The notes beneath the pieces were generated by a model. It was not told where the DNA came from. It ran no database searches and worked only from the letters and a program-made list of their open reading frames with translations. Positions 32,793-42,036 of a DNA stretch of 64,000 bases are shown one piece after another (within the stretch, counting starts at the first letter, position 1; every line of letters starts with the position of its first letter). The DNA comes from Halorussus vallis (GTDB taxonomy: Archaea > Halobacteriota > Halobacteria > Halobacteriales > Haladaptataceae). The position numbers were made by a program, and so were the translations under genes. Where the stretch lies: the NCBI RefSeq assembly GCF_024138165.1, contig NZ_CP100000.1, positions 3,534,001 through 3,598,000 on the forward strand. Direction: 5' to 3'.

Positions 32793-33836
32793 CTACGGGC
32801 TCACGGTGAGGTAGTACTCGTCGCTCGCGTCGAAGCCACCGTCGGCGTTGAAGCCCTTGCCTTCGGTGTTGGAGACGTGCGTCGCGGGGTACTCGCCGCC
32901 GGCGGTCGCCTGACCCATGACGCTGTAGGTGTCGCCGAACTCGCTCGCGGCGATCTCGACGGTGAGGGTGCCGTCGTCGGTCGCGCTCGCGTCGATGCTG
33001 GACGGGGCGCTCCCCGTGTTCCAGCCGTTATCGGTCGCGGGCGTCACTTGGACCGACCCGTCGGGCTTCCGGGACACCTGAAAGTCGGCGTAGTCGTTCC
33101 CGTCGTCGTCCAGATTGATGGCGAGGTTCCAGTTGTCCACGTCGTCGTTGAACCCGCTCGCCGACGGGTCCTTCCAGTCGCTCACGTCGAGGAAGAACGT
33201 GTACGCGTTCGCGCCGTGGGTGATGAGGAGTTCGTTCTCCCCGTCGTGGGAGAGGAACTTCTGGTCGTAACTGGAGACGTTCGCGTCGGACTCCGCCTCG
33301 ACGGCCGCGCTGCTGGGCTGGTTCTTCACGCGGACCGACATGTCGTTGGCGGCGGTGTCGCCGACGCTCTTACCGTTTCCGTACGCGATGGTGACCTCGA
33401 CCCACAACTGGACCGTCGTCACCTTCTTCTCGTCGTCGTCGGTGCCGTCCTCGAACACCTCGTCGCTGAACGTCTCGGTCAGGTCGAGGTCCTCGAAGGA
33501 GAAACTCCCCTTTCCGTGGGTCCCGTTCGCGTTCCGCTGTTCGCTGGTGACCTCCTTCTGGTAGGTGTCGCCCGGCACCTTCGCCTTGACCGCGACGGTC
33601 GCAGACGTCGCGGGACTGTCGAGGCCGTCCCACGCGTAGTCACCGCTCGCGTCGAGGAGGACCTTCCGTACGCTCCCGTCGTCGTTCGTCAGGAGGTTCG
33701 TGTTGCTCGTGTTCAGTCCGGTCTTGACGGTCGCGGTCGCGCTTCCCGACAACGCCGCGAGTCCGCTCCCCGCGATCGCGAGTCCGCCAACCGTACCCAG
33801 TACCTTCCGCCGGTCGAGTTCCGTGTTCGGTTTCAT
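32793..33836 (-). CDS. Tat-exported protein, unknown function
   Basis: The 347-residue protein has a Tat-type signal (LDRRKVLGTVGGLAIAGSGL). The N-terminal domain (about 37-190) is shared with the next gene, and a second domain (about 195-347) has repeated Asp/Trp/Tyr motifs (VSDWKDPSASGFNDDVDNW, EFGDTYSVMG). It is first in a three-gene minus-strand operon with 31981 and 31399. Such tandem exported paralogues could form a surface layer or fibre; a relation to camelysin/TasA-like proteins can be considered but is not shown. A TATA-like TTTATGAATAA at about 33937-33947 implies a leader of roughly 70 nt. Confidence 0.65.
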   Translation of the reverse strand: MKPNTELDRRKVLGTVGGLAIAGSGLAALSGSATATVKTGLNTSNTNLLTNDDGSVRKVLLDASGDYAWDGLDSPATSATVAVKAKVPGDTYQKEVTSEQRNANGTHGKGSFSFEDLDLTETFSDEVFEDGTDDDEKKVTTVQLWVEVTIAYGNGKSVGDTAANDMSVRVKNQPSSAAVEAESDANVSSYDQKFLSHDGENELLITHGANAYTFFLDVSDWKDPSASGFNDDVDNWNLAINLDDDGNDYADFQVSRKPDGSVQVTPATDNGWNTGSAPSSIDASATDDGTLTVEIAASEFGDTYSVMGQATAGGEYPATHVSNTEGKGFNADGGFDASDEYYLTVSP

Positions 33837-34168
33837 GGTGGAGTCGTGCTCTTACGTGCCCGCCGACACTTCCTCGCCGCCCGGTGCGTCGCCGCAGAGT
33901 CGTGGGCACTCGTCTCTCACGATGGCCGGTTCCTCCTTATTCATAAACTCCGACAAGATTCTCTGGCGATACGTGAAGGTCGTGCTTAACGACCGAGAAG
34001 ACCGGTAAGGAGCGATTACGACTCGGCAGGCGACTCCTACACCCCCGGATTCGAGTTCGTCGACCCGGGCCGGCGCAATAAACTGTCGGGGAGTATTTAC
34101 TTCGGCGGTAACATCACGAGAGTGAGAGTTCGGCCGCACGGGGAGGCGTAGGCCGAGCCTAGACAAAG
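33837..34168. other. 332-nt divergent promoter region
   Basis: It separates the exported-protein operon (minus) from a winged-helix membrane protein (plus). It holds AT-rich boxes on both strands (about 33937-33947 for the minus side, AGTATTTAC near 34091-34099 for the plus side). No gene is seen. Confidence 0.45.
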
Positions 34169-34864
34169 ATGTCAGCAGGGAACGTACCCGGGAGCGAGAA
34201 CGCGAACGACGCACCGACCGAGACGAACGACGCCGAAGCGACCCCGACCGCGAGCGGGCGGCCCGACGGACCGGACGAGGAGCGGAGCGGTCCGGACCGT
34301 ACGCCGGGCGACTCGGGCGAGGGTGGCGCCGACCTCACGCGCGAAATTGTCTTCGAGATGCTCAGCAACGGCCGCCGCAGACACGTCGTCCACTACCTGT
34401 TGGCCCACGACGAGGAGTCGGAACTGCGCGACCTCTCGCGGGAACTCGCGGCCTGGGAGAACGACAAGTCGGCCGGCGCGGTGACCGCCGAGGAACGGCG
34501 CCGGGTGTACAACGCGCTCCAGCAGTCCCACCTGCCGAAACTCGACGACGCCGGACTCGTCCGCTACGACGCCGCGCGTGGCACCGTCGCGGCCACCGAC
34601 GACCTGACCGACCTCCAGGTGTACCTCGAGATCGTCCCGGGCGACGAGATTCCGTGGAGCCAGTACTACGCGCTGCTCGGTGCGTTCTGCGCGTCGATGA
34701 CGCTGGCGGCCTGGGTCGGCGTCAGTCCCTTCGCCGGCGTCCCCGCCCTCGCGCTGGCGGGCGTCACCGCGGCGCTGTTCGCCTGCTCGGCGGCCGTCCA
34801 CGCCTACTACGCCCGGACGATGCGACTCGGGTCGGGCGGCCCACCGCCGTCGGTCCGGAAATAG
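34169..34864 (+). CDS. Winged-helix membrane protein (DUF7344-like), copy 1
   Basis: The 231-residue protein has a disordered acidic N-terminus (about 1-55), a winged helix-turn-helix domain (about 57-145: IVFEMLSNGRRRHVVHYLL, then YNALQQSHLPKLDDAGLVRYD) and two C-terminal membrane helices (about 170-190 and 193-213). This layout is frequent in haloarchaea. It may be a membrane-bound transcription regulator. The protein at 39287 shares the same architecture and motifs. It is divergent from the exported-protein operon, which could be its target; that is inference. Confidence 0.78.
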   Translation: MSAGNVPGSENANDAPTETNDAEATPTASGRPDGPDEERSGPDRTPGDSGEGGADLTREIVFEMLSNGRRRHVVHYLLAHDEESELRDLSRELAAWENDKSAGAVTAEERRRVYNALQQSHLPKLDDAGLVRYDAARGTVAATDDLTDLQVYLEIVPGDEIPWSQYYALLGAFCASMTLAAWVGVSPFAGVPALALAGVTAALFACSAAVHAYYARTMRLGSGGPPPSVRK

Positions 34865-35059
34865 GCGGCGGCCGGGAGCGGACGACGGTGGCGAGCGGCG
34901 ACGGTAGAGCGCGTGGGGCGGCGGAGAGGGAGCGACGGCACGTCGACTCGGCTCTGGTTCTGTTCTCCAAGAGACGTGTGACCGGTGGCAGGAGAATCCG
35001 AGCCCGGGTCACCGGGCGGAACGAGCCGAAGCCACCAGACGAAGCGCCGAACCCTCGGC

Positions 35060-36865
35060 TCAGACGTGGCGGTCGAGGAAGTCGGCCACCGTGGTGTAGG
35101 CCTCGATGCGGTTCTCCAGTTTCGAGAAGCCGTGGCCCTCGTCCTCGAAGACGAGTTTCTCGACCGGGACGCCCCGGTCCTCGACCGTCTCGACGATCTG
35201 TTCGGCCTCGCCGACCGGCACGCGGGGGTCGTTCGCGCCGTGGAGGACCAACAGCGGCGCGGTTATCCGGTCGGCCTTGTGGATGGGGCTGATGGATTCG
35301 AGGAACTCCCGGTCGTCGTCCAGCGACCCGTACTCCGACTCGCGGTGGGCGCGGCGCCACTCGCCGGTGTTCTCCAGGAAGGTGACGAAGTTGGCGATGC
35401 CGACGATGTCGACCCCGGCGGCCCACAGGTCGGGGTACTCGGTCAGGCACGCCAACACCATGAACCCGCCGTACGAACCGCCCATGGCGACGATGCGGTC
35501 GGGGTCGACCGCCGACTGCCCGCGCAACCACTCGACGCCCGCCTCGATGTCGGCGACCGAGTCCATCCGCTTCTCGACGTCGTCGAGGTGGGCGTACTCC
35601 TTGCCGTAGCCCGACGACCCCCGGACGTTCGGCTCGAAGTAGGCGTACCCCCGGTTGAGGAAGTACTGTTTGACCGCGTGGAACGTCGGCCGGCGTTGGG
35701 ATTCGGGGCCGCCGTGGATGTCGACGATGACCGGCGTCTCGCCGTCCTCGGCGTTCGCGGGGACCGAGTAGAACGCCGGAATCTCCCTCCCGTCGAAGCT
35801 CTCGAACCGGACGAGCTTCGGCCGGACGAACGACTCCTTGGGCAGGCCCGCGGTGGCGGCGTCGGTCCAGCGCTCGGCCTCGCCCGACTCGACGTCCACC
35901 ACGTAGACGTTGGCGTTCTCGGCGCTCCCGGTGACCGTCAGCGCGAACCGCTCGGCGTCGGGGTCGAACGTCGCGCCGCCGCAGGCGCCCCGCGGGAGGT
36001 TCGGCGTCGGGAACTCCCGGAAGCCCGTCTCGCCCGCGAGTTCGCCGACGGTGAGTTCGGTGTAGCCGTCGACGTTCCGGCCGTAGACGAGTCGGCCGGT
36101 TTCGTCGTCGACGGTCAGGCTCTCGACGTTCCAGTCGCCGCCCTCCTCGACCGTCTCGATTTCGAGGGTGTCGAGGTCGAGTCGGCCGAAGTACCGGGTG
36201 TCGGCGCCCTCGTTGGTGACGAGGTAGAGCGCCTCGCCGTCCGGACTCCAGTTGACGCTCCCGTAGAACACGTCGCCCTCGTGGGGCGTCACGTGGTCGA
36301 AGTCGCCGGTTTCGAGGTCGAGGACGTAGAGGTCGTAGTCGGAACTCGCCGCGAGTTCGAGCACCGCGATGCGGTCGTCGTCCGGACTCCAGCCGACCGG
36401 GTAGTACCAGCCGTCGCCCTCGTGGACGAGTTCGGCGTCGTCGCCGGTTTCCTCGCGACCCTGGACGTAGAGGTCGAACACCGACTCGTCGCGGCGGTTC
36501 GACGCGAACGCGAACTTCGAGCCGTCGGAGTTCCACCCGCCCCAGTTGTGCTTGGCGTCCGGCCGGTCGGTCAGCGGCGTCACCGTCTCGCCGTCGGCGT
36601 CGAGTCGGAACAACTGGGCGCGCTCGTTGCCGCCCTCGTCCATGCTGAAGACGAGTTCGTCGCGCTCGGGCGACCAGTCGGCCAGCATCACGCGCTCGTC
36701 TTCGAAGGTCAACTGTCGCGGCCACGCACCCGGGTCGTCGAGTCGCCACACCTGCGAGACGCCCGTGGTGTCGAGCAGGAAGGAGAGTCGCTCGCCGCCC
36801 GGCCCGAACGACGGCGCGCCGGCGCTCCGGACGTTGAGATACCGCTCGAAGTCGTACGTCGTCAT
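35060..36865 (-). CDS. S9 family peptidase (acylaminoacyl/prolyl oligopeptidase type)
   Basis: The 601-residue protein combines an N-terminal beta-propeller (about 1-345) made of WSPD-type repeats (ADWSPERDEL, VGWSPDDDR, NWSPDGEA) with a C-terminal alpha/beta-hydrolase domain (about 360-601). The catalytic triad is visible: Ser in GGSYGG, Asp in GANDPRVP and His in DEGHGF. Members cleave small peptides or N-acylated residues; the propeller restricts access. No signal peptide is present, so it is probably cytoplasmic. It stands alone with about 200 nt on each side. Confidence 0.9.
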   Translation of the reverse strand: MTTYDFERYLNVRSAGAPSFGPGGERLSFLLDTTGVSQVWRLDDPGAWPRQLTFEDERVMLADWSPERDELVFSMDEGGNERAQLFRLDADGETVTPLTDRPDAKHNWGGWNSDGSKFAFASNRRDESVFDLYVQGREETGDDAELVHEGDGWYYPVGWSPDDDRIAVLELAASSDYDLYVLDLETGDFDHVTPHEGDVFYGSVNWSPDGEALYLVTNEGADTRYFGRLDLDTLEIETVEEGGDWNVESLTVDDETGRLVYGRNVDGYTELTVGELAGETGFREFPTPNLPRGACGGATFDPDAERFALTVTGSAENANVYVVDVESGEAERWTDAATAGLPKESFVRPKLVRFESFDGREIPAFYSVPANAEDGETPVIVDIHGGPESQRRPTFHAVKQYFLNRGYAYFEPNVRGSSGYGKEYAHLDDVEKRMDSVADIEAGVEWLRGQSAVDPDRIVAMGGSYGGFMVLACLTEYPDLWAAGVDIVGIANFVTFLENTGEWRRAHRESEYGSLDDDREFLESISPIHKADRITAPLLVLHGANDPRVPVGEAEQIVETVEDRGVPVEKLVFEDEGHGFSKLENRIEAYTTVADFLDRHV

Positions 36866-37109
36866 GGACCCAGTTACGATTCGAACGTCAAAGCGCTTTG
36901 GACCGCGGAAACTCGGTCGCGACGGCGCCGGCGGTCCAGAGTTGTCCGTTTGGCTAAACTTATCGGCGTCGACCGGAATCCGGACGTACGACCCGGAGGA
37001 ATCCGGAATCGACGGATTCGACGCCGGAGGGTCGGGGAACGTGCCGTTACGTCGGATAGTCCCCGGATAACAATAAGCCGGTCGGCGGTACTCGCCACGA
37101 GGTCAGAGA

Positions 37110-38798
37110 ATGCTGAAGACACGACAGAGAGCGGTAACGATAGCGGTGCTCGTCGTCGCGGCGAGCGTCGTCGGTTTTGGCGGTATCGGTTTGGCGAAAC
37201 TCGACTCCGGCGGCCCGGCCGCTCAGGCCGGGCAGTCGACGAACACGGTCGGAGCTGAATCCGCCAACGCGACGATTCGCGGCGCGAGCGCGGGCGACCA
37301 CGCCGGGGCGGCCGTCGTGGACGTCGGCGACGTGAACGGCGACGGCACGCCCGACGTGGCCGTCGGCGCGCCGACGAGCGACGCGGGCGGCAACAACTCC
37401 GGCGCGGTCTATCTCTTCTACGGCCCGGTCGAGGGGACGAACCTCTCGGCCTCGAACGCCGACGCGGTCCTCGCCGGCGCACAGCGCTGGGAGCGCGCGG
37501 GCTTCTCGGTGGCCGGCGGCGACGTGAACGGCGACGGGACCGCCGACCTGGTCGTCGGCGCGCCGGCCCACGTCCGGCCGGCCGACGCCCCGAACGCGAC
37601 GCGGAACGGCACGGGCAACGCGACCGGGACCAACGCGACGCAGAACGCGTCCACGTCCGGCAGCGCGAACGACAGCCTCGCGACCGGGGCGGCGTACGTC
37701 GTCTACGGCGGCCAGTCGCTGAGCGGCAACGTCTCGCTGTCGAACGCCGACGCGACGCTCCTCGGCGCGGGGACCAACGACTCCGCCGGACACGACGTCG
37801 CGACCGTCCCGAACGCCGGCGGCGGTGCGGCCGTGGCGGTCGGCGCGCCCACGGCCGACTCGAGCGGTAATGACTCCGGCGCGGTCTACGTCGTCTCCGG
37901 GAACGTCTCCGGCAAGTCGCGGCTACCGGCGGCGGGCACGGTGCTCGCCGGAGCCTCCTCGGGCGACCACGCCGGCGAATCGGTCGCGGGAATCGGCGAC
38001 GTGACCGGCGACGGCGTCCCCGAAGTGGTCGTCGGCGCACCCCGGACCGACGCGAGCGGCAACAGCTCGGGTGCGGTCTTCATCGCGACGGGCGCACTCG
38101 GCGGCAACGCCAGCGATAGCTCGCTCTCGCGGGCGATCCGGTTCGGCGGCGCCGCCGCGGGCGACAACGCGGGCGAAGCGGTCGCGGCCGGCGACGTGAC
38201 CGGCGACGGCACGCCCGACGTGGTCGTCGGCGCGCCGCGCAACGACGCCGGCGGCTTCGACGCCGGGACGACGTACGTAATCTCCGGGTCGAGGAACCTC
38301 AGCGACGGCAATCTCGCGTCGGCTGACGCCACGCTCGTCGGTAGGACTTCCAGCGACCTCTCGGGGTGGTCGCTTGAGGTCGCCAACGCGAGCGCATCCT
38401 GCGGGAACTCGGCCGACCTGGTCATCGGCGCGCCCAACGCCGACCCACGCGGGAACACCACGGGCGCGGCGTACGCCGTCCGGAGCGGCGTGTCGAACGC
38501 GACCGACCTCTCGAACGCGACGACCTACGTCGGCGCGGCCGAGGGTGACCTCGCCGGCGACGAAGTCGGAATCGTCGGCGGTGCGAACGGGAGCGGCGCG
38601 GGCGACGTGCTGGTCGGCGCGCCGCGCAACGACGCCGCCGGGCCGAACGCCGGCGCGGCGTACCTGTTCGCCGGTAGTTGTGACGTCGGCACGAGCGGGT
38701 CGGCGACCGGCACGACGAACGCGACGGGCACGACGACCGGCGGGAACGTCACGACGACCGACGCAGTGACGAACGCGACGACCACCGGGTCGTCGTAA
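37110..38798 (+). CDS. Exported FG-GAP/integrin-like beta-propeller protein
   Basis: The 562-residue protein has an N-terminal signal peptide or anchor (about 8-30) and then about seven FG-GAP repeats. Each has a calcium-binding DxNGDGxxD or DVTGDGxPD loop followed by V(V/A)VGAP (for example DVNGDGTPDVAVGAP), as in integrin alpha-type propellers. Many N-x-S/T sequons and a Thr/Gly-rich tail suggest a glycosylated surface protein. There is no PGF-CTERM signal at the end. Role is likely adhesion or ligand binding outside the cell. AACAATAAG at about 37068-37076 is a possible promoter; a strong hairpin follows the gene at 38849. Confidence 0.82.
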   Translation: MLKTRQRAVTIAVLVVAASVVGFGGIGLAKLDSGGPAAQAGQSTNTVGAESANATIRGASAGDHAGAAVVDVGDVNGDGTPDVAVGAPTSDAGGNNSGAVYLFYGPVEGTNLSASNADAVLAGAQRWERAGFSVAGGDVNGDGTADLVVGAPAHVRPADAPNATRNGTGNATGTNATQNASTSGSANDSLATGAAYVVYGGQSLSGNVSLSNADATLLGAGTNDSAGHDVATVPNAGGGAAVAVGAPTADSSGNDSGAVYVVSGNVSGKSRLPAAGTVLAGASSGDHAGESVAGIGDVTGDGVPEVVVGAPRTDASGNSSGAVFIATGALGGNASDSSLSRAIRFGGAAAGDNAGEAVAAGDVTGDGTPDVVVGAPRNDAGGFDAGTTYVISGSRNLSDGNLASADATLVGRTSSDLSGWSLEVANASASCGNSADLVIGAPNADPRGNTTGAAYAVRSGVSNATDLSNATTYVGAAEGDLAGDEVGIVGGANGSGAGDVLVGAPRNDAAGPNAGAAYLFAGSCDVGTSGSATGTTNATGTTTGGNVTTTDAVTNATTTGSS

Positions 38799-38848
38799 CC
38801 GACCTGCGGTCCCGCTTTCGGTCGGACTCCGTTCTCGCGGCACGTTTC

Positions 38849-38886
38849 TCACGCCGAGCATCGGCCAAAGCCGACGCTCGGCGTGA
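38849..38886 (+). terminator. Strong hairpin after the FG-GAP gene
   Basis: TCACGCCGAGC (38849-38859) pairs exactly with 38876-38886, and TCGGC (38861-38865) with GCCGA (38870-38874) around CAAA. It lies 51 nt after the stop. The remaining gap to 39286 (about 400 nt) contains no gene that I can support. Confidence 0.6.
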
Positions 38887-39286
38887 CGGACGCTCTGCTT
38901 ACTCAGTGCGACGGACGCCCCGCTCGCTCGGCGCGCACGCGCCTCGCTGTGCGCGACGATTTCTTCCGCAGTAGCAGTCGACTATAGAACTTGCACGACG
39001 GAAACGGTGACTGGAAGGGGAGTAACGCGGTGTTCCGTGCGACCGCCGCTGGACGCGGCCCGTCCCGAGATACGGTCGCTCGTGCCCGTACGCGCACCGA
39101 GAACCGCGCTCGTCGGCTCGCATCTCGACGCGCGGTCGACGTCCGTTTCGCCGACCGAGACAAAGCCGGGTTTCCGCGGGGCTTCGCCGACACAATTATC
39201 GGTTAAAATTGCGAACAATCGTTCGCACCCGTAAACGTTCGAATCCGTTTATGCGGGCCTCTACTGTCCGTTCTGTGGGAACCAAT

Positions 39287-39859
39287 ATGGCCGCCGAGAG
39301 CAAGAGCACCACTCCACCTTCTAGAGACGAGGTCTTCGACGCCGTGAAGAACCTGCGGCGTCGATACGTCCTCTACTATTTGCAACGACACTCCGGCCCG
39401 GTCGAACTGGGCGAACTCGCCGAACAGGTCGCGGCGTGGGAGAACGACACCACCGTCGCCGGCGTTTCCTCGAACGAGCGCAAGTCGGTGTACAGCGCGC
39501 TCCACCAGACCCACCTGCCGAAACTCCAGTCGGCGGGCGTCCTCCGGTACGACCCCGAGCGGAGTCTGGTGGCGACCACCGACGACGCCGCGGAGATGGA
39601 CCTCAGACTCGCCAGCGACCCTCAGACGTCGCTGCCGTGGCACCAGATATACCTCGTCCTCGCGGCGGTGAGCCTCGGACTGTTGACGTCGGTCTGGCAG
39701 GGAATCGCTCCGTTCACCGTGCTCACGGGCATCCAGTACGCGTTCATCATCATCGCGTCGTTCGGACTGACGGCGCTGGCCCACACCTACGACCTGCGCC
39801 AGTGGCGCCGGCGGGCCGACGGCGCGGCGCCGGACTTCATCCTGGAACTCAACGAGTAG
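39287..39859 (+). CDS. Winged-helix membrane protein (DUF7344-like), copy 2
   Basis: The 190-residue protein has a winged helix domain (about 15-105: VFDAVKNLRRRYVLYYLQ, then SALHQTHLPKLQSAGVLRYD) and two C-terminal membrane helices (about 119-137 and 142-162). It is a relative of the protein at 34169 with a shorter N-terminus. Probably a membrane-linked regulator; target unknown. TTTATG at 39250-39255 lies about 32 nt before the ATG at 39287 and favours it over an in-frame ATG at 39209. Confidence 0.78.
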   Translation: MAAESKSTTPPSRDEVFDAVKNLRRRYVLYYLQRHSGPVELGELAEQVAAWENDTTVAGVSSNERKSVYSALHQTHLPKLQSAGVLRYDPERSLVATTDDAAEMDLRLASDPQTSLPWHQIYLVLAAVSLGLLTSVWQGIAPFTVLTGIQYAFIIIASFGLTALAHTYDLRQWRRRADGAAPDFILELNE

Positions 39860-39879
39860 CGACGCGGCGGACGACGCGG

Positions 39880-40017
39880 AGACGGTGCGAGGGCGGCGGG
39901 ATTGCGCGGCGGTGCGGCGGTGCGGGATGGGACGGCGGCGGGGTGGTGCGGTGGTGCGTTGGCGGGGTGACGCGGAACATCGGGTGGTGGCAGTGCGGTG
40001 CGATGGGCGGTGCGATT
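39880..40017 (+). repeat. G-rich low-complexity tract with repeated GGTGCG
   Basis: The stretch after the regulator gene is strongly G-skewed on the plus strand, with GGTGCG at least seven times and several GGG/GGCGG runs that could fold as a G-quadruplex in DNA or RNA. No gene is visible in 39860-40115; a TTTTTAG box near 40086-40092 precedes the glycosyltransferase. Confidence 0.6.
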
Positions 40018-40115
40018 CGGTCGAATTTCTGCGGGCGGTTCCGACGGTTCTCTGCGAGCGACTCGGCCGAACTCAAAAGGTGGGGTTTTTAGGGGCCGGA
40101 TTCGTGGCGGTTCGT

Positions 40116-41252
40116 ATGCGCGTCGCGTTCGTCTCGGAGGCCGTCGCTCAACACCGAGACGTGGGTGCGACTCGGCGGACCCGACGGGTCGCCGAGTCGC
40201 TGGCCGCGCGCGGCCACGAGGCGGTCGTCTGTTGTGCGCAGTGGTGGGACGGCGACCACGACGAGTTCGAACAGGGCGGGGTGACCTACCGACGAGTCAC
40301 GCGCGAAGCGCCCGGCGACGCCGGGCGCTTCGCCGTGGAACTCCCCGGCGTGCTCCGAGCGGTCGACCCCGACGTGATCCAGGCCGTGCCGGTCCCCTCC
40401 CACGTACTAGCGGCGAAGGCCGTCAGTGTCTTCCTCCGGGTGCCGCTGGTCGTCGACTGGTACGACGCCCCGGGACCGGGCGACGCCGACGACCCGCGGT
40501 GGCGACTCGCGGCGACCCTGCCGGACCTGATTCTGGTCCCCTCCGAGACGGTGCGGACCCGCGTCCGGGAACTCGGCGCCGACGCCGACGCGGTCCGGGT
40601 GGTTCCGAACGCCATCGACATGGACGCGATTCGGGCGGCCGAACCCCGCCACGCCGCCGACATCGTCTACTCCCGGCGACTCGACGAGGACGCCAACCTC
40701 GAGAGCCTGTTGCTCGCGCTGGCGGAACTCCGCGACCACGACTGGTCGGCGGTCGTCATCGGTGACGGCCCCGAGCGCGACGTCTACGAGCGCCAGGTCC
40801 GGGACCTCCGCATCGACGACCGGGTGCGCTTCGCGGGCAGTCAGTCGCTCGAAAATCGGTTGGCGGCGTTCAAGGACGCCCACGTGTACGTCCAGACCGC
40901 CCGACGGGAGTCGTTCCCGACCGACCTCCTCCGGGCGCTCGCCTGCGGTTGTGCCGGCGTGGTCGAGTACCACGTCGAGTCGAGCGCCCACGAACTGGTC
41001 GAACAGGAGGACCGGGCGTTCCGGACGACCAGCGAGCAGGAACTCACCGAGGCGCTGGTGAAGGCCTCCGAGATGGAGGAGCTGACCGTCAACGAGAACT
41101 TCGCGACGTTCGACGAGAGCCAGGTCGGCGACGAGTACTTGGCCGCCTACGACGAGGCGAAGTCCCGGATGAGTTGGCTCGAAGTCGCGGCGGTGGCCGG
41201 CGGTGCCGTCCTGGTGGTCGCGGTCGTGGTGCTGCTGGTTCTGTTGCTGTAA
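40116..41252 (+). CDS. Glycosyltransferase family 4 type with C-terminal membrane anchor
   Basis: The 378-residue protein has a GT-B fold: MRVAFVSEAV at the start of the first Rossmann domain and VVPNAIDMDAI at the junction. The donor-binding domain contains VIGDGPERDVYE, VRFAGSQSLENRLAAFKDAHVYVQTARRESFPTDLLRALACG (in the last, the glutamate of the EX7E-like motif). A C-terminal hydrophobic helix (about 353-378) anchors it to the membrane. Likely transfers a sugar to a lipid or glycan of the cell envelope. A 31-bp inverted repeat lies inside (40303-40333). The TATA box lies about 27 nt before the ATG at 40116. Confidence 0.85.
   Translation: MRVAFVSEAVAQHRDVGATRRTRRVAESLAARGHEAVVCCAQWWDGDHDEFEQGGVTYRRVTREAPGDAGRFAVELPGVLRAVDPDVIQAVPVPSHVLAAKAVSVFLRVPLVVDWYDAPGPGDADDPRWRLAATLPDLILVPSETVRTRVRELGADADAVRVVPNAIDMDAIRAAEPRHAADIVYSRRLDEDANLESLLLALAELRDHDWSAVVIGDGPERDVYERQVRDLRIDDRVRFAGSQSLENRLAAFKDAHVYVQTARRESFPTDLLRALACGCAGVVEYHVESSAHELVEQEDRAFRTTSEQELTEALVKASEMEELTVNENFATFDESQVGDEYLAAYDEAKSRMSWLEVAAVAGGAVLVVAVVVLLVLLL
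40303..40333. repeat. Perfect 31-bp inverted repeat in the glycosyltransferase gene
   Basis: Arms 40303-40317 and 40319-40333 (15 bp) are exact reverse complements around one A. In frame it encodes about residues 63-73 (REAPGDAGRFA). Confidence 0.9.
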
Positions 41253-41265
41253 ACCGGTTCTCGGT

Positions 41266-41988
41266 TCAGTATCCGAGACGGCTCCACCCTTCGAGCAGGA
41301 GCACCAGCCCCGCCAGCCGAGACCCCGCGGTCAGGGCGGTGTCGATGCGTCGCTTCCAGTCGGCGGCGTCGCAGAAGCCGTCACCGTTGCTGTGACAACT
41401 GGCGTGCGAGCCGCCGTAGCGACTGAATCCCGACCGATAGACGACGTAGTACTCGCCGTCGACTTTCAGGAGTTGATTCCGCCGCGTGAGGTTGCGGTAG
41501 GAGACGACTCGCCCGGAGTCGACGGCGTTCCGTTCGAGCGACGTGAGTTCGGTCGCGGCGACGGCATCCAGCGGATTCGAGTCGTTCACGGGGTCGAGGG
41601 CGAAGTGCGCCCAGCCGTCGCGGTCGACGGTCACCTGTCGATAGAACCGGCCGTCGAGGAGGACGTATTCGTAGCGACTGGGGTACCCGACTCCGTACTC
41701 GGCGCGCGCGGGGACGGTTCCGTTCTGTCGCACGTAGGACTCCAGCCGACAGGCTCGACGGTCCAGGCGGTCTTCGCAGAGGATTTCGTCGTCGACCGGA
41801 AGGCGTTCCAGTCGCTCGCCCGTCCGGACGTGCCGAAGCTCCAACCCCTCACCGGCGGCGTAGTCGACCGCGGCGGCGTCGTACCGGTAGACGCTCCCGT
41901 CGCCGACGTGGACGCCGGGGACGAACGGATTGAGGACGAGCGCGACGCCGGCGAGGAAGAGGGCGTAGGACTTCACCTCGTCGTGCAT
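41266..41988 (-). CDS. Membrane protein with extracellular domain, unknown
   Basis: The 240-residue protein begins with a membrane helix (about 6-24) and ends with another (about 217-234). Between them is a soluble domain with four Cys (two in DEILCEDRLDRRACRLE, two in ASCHSNGDGFCDAA) and repeated Tyr motifs (YEYVLLDGRFYRQ, DGEYYVVY). Disulfides would be likely outside the cell. No family recognised; similar membrane-flanked proteins occur at 51456 and 51963 but without clear homology. Convergent with the glycosyltransferase. Confidence 0.6.
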   Translation of the reverse strand: MHDEVKSYALFLAGVALVLNPFVPGVHVGDGSVYRYDAAAVDYAAGEGLELRHVRTGERLERLPVDDEILCEDRLDRRACRLESYVRQNGTVPARAEYGVGYPSRYEYVLLDGRFYRQVTVDRDGWAHFALDPVNDSNPLDAVAATELTSLERNAVDSGRVVSYRNLTRRNQLLKVDGEYYVVYRSGFSRYGGSHASCHSNGDGFCDAADWKRRIDTALTAGSRLAGLVLLLEGWSRLGY

Positions 41989-42036
41989 CCTTCCCGTCGG
42001 CGTACGACGTATCGCTCTAAGAAAGTGTCGGGCGGG

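Noticed and set aside
32722-32810. Complete tRNA gene on the minus strand
   Set aside because: Only the acceptor-like stem and the T-arm can be formed; there is no D-arm, no anticodon arm and no proper 3' end.
38887-39286. Coding gene in the gap after the FG-GAP protein
   Set aside because: Several short frames exist on both strands, but none has a domain, a fitting promoter or acidic haloarchaeal composition.
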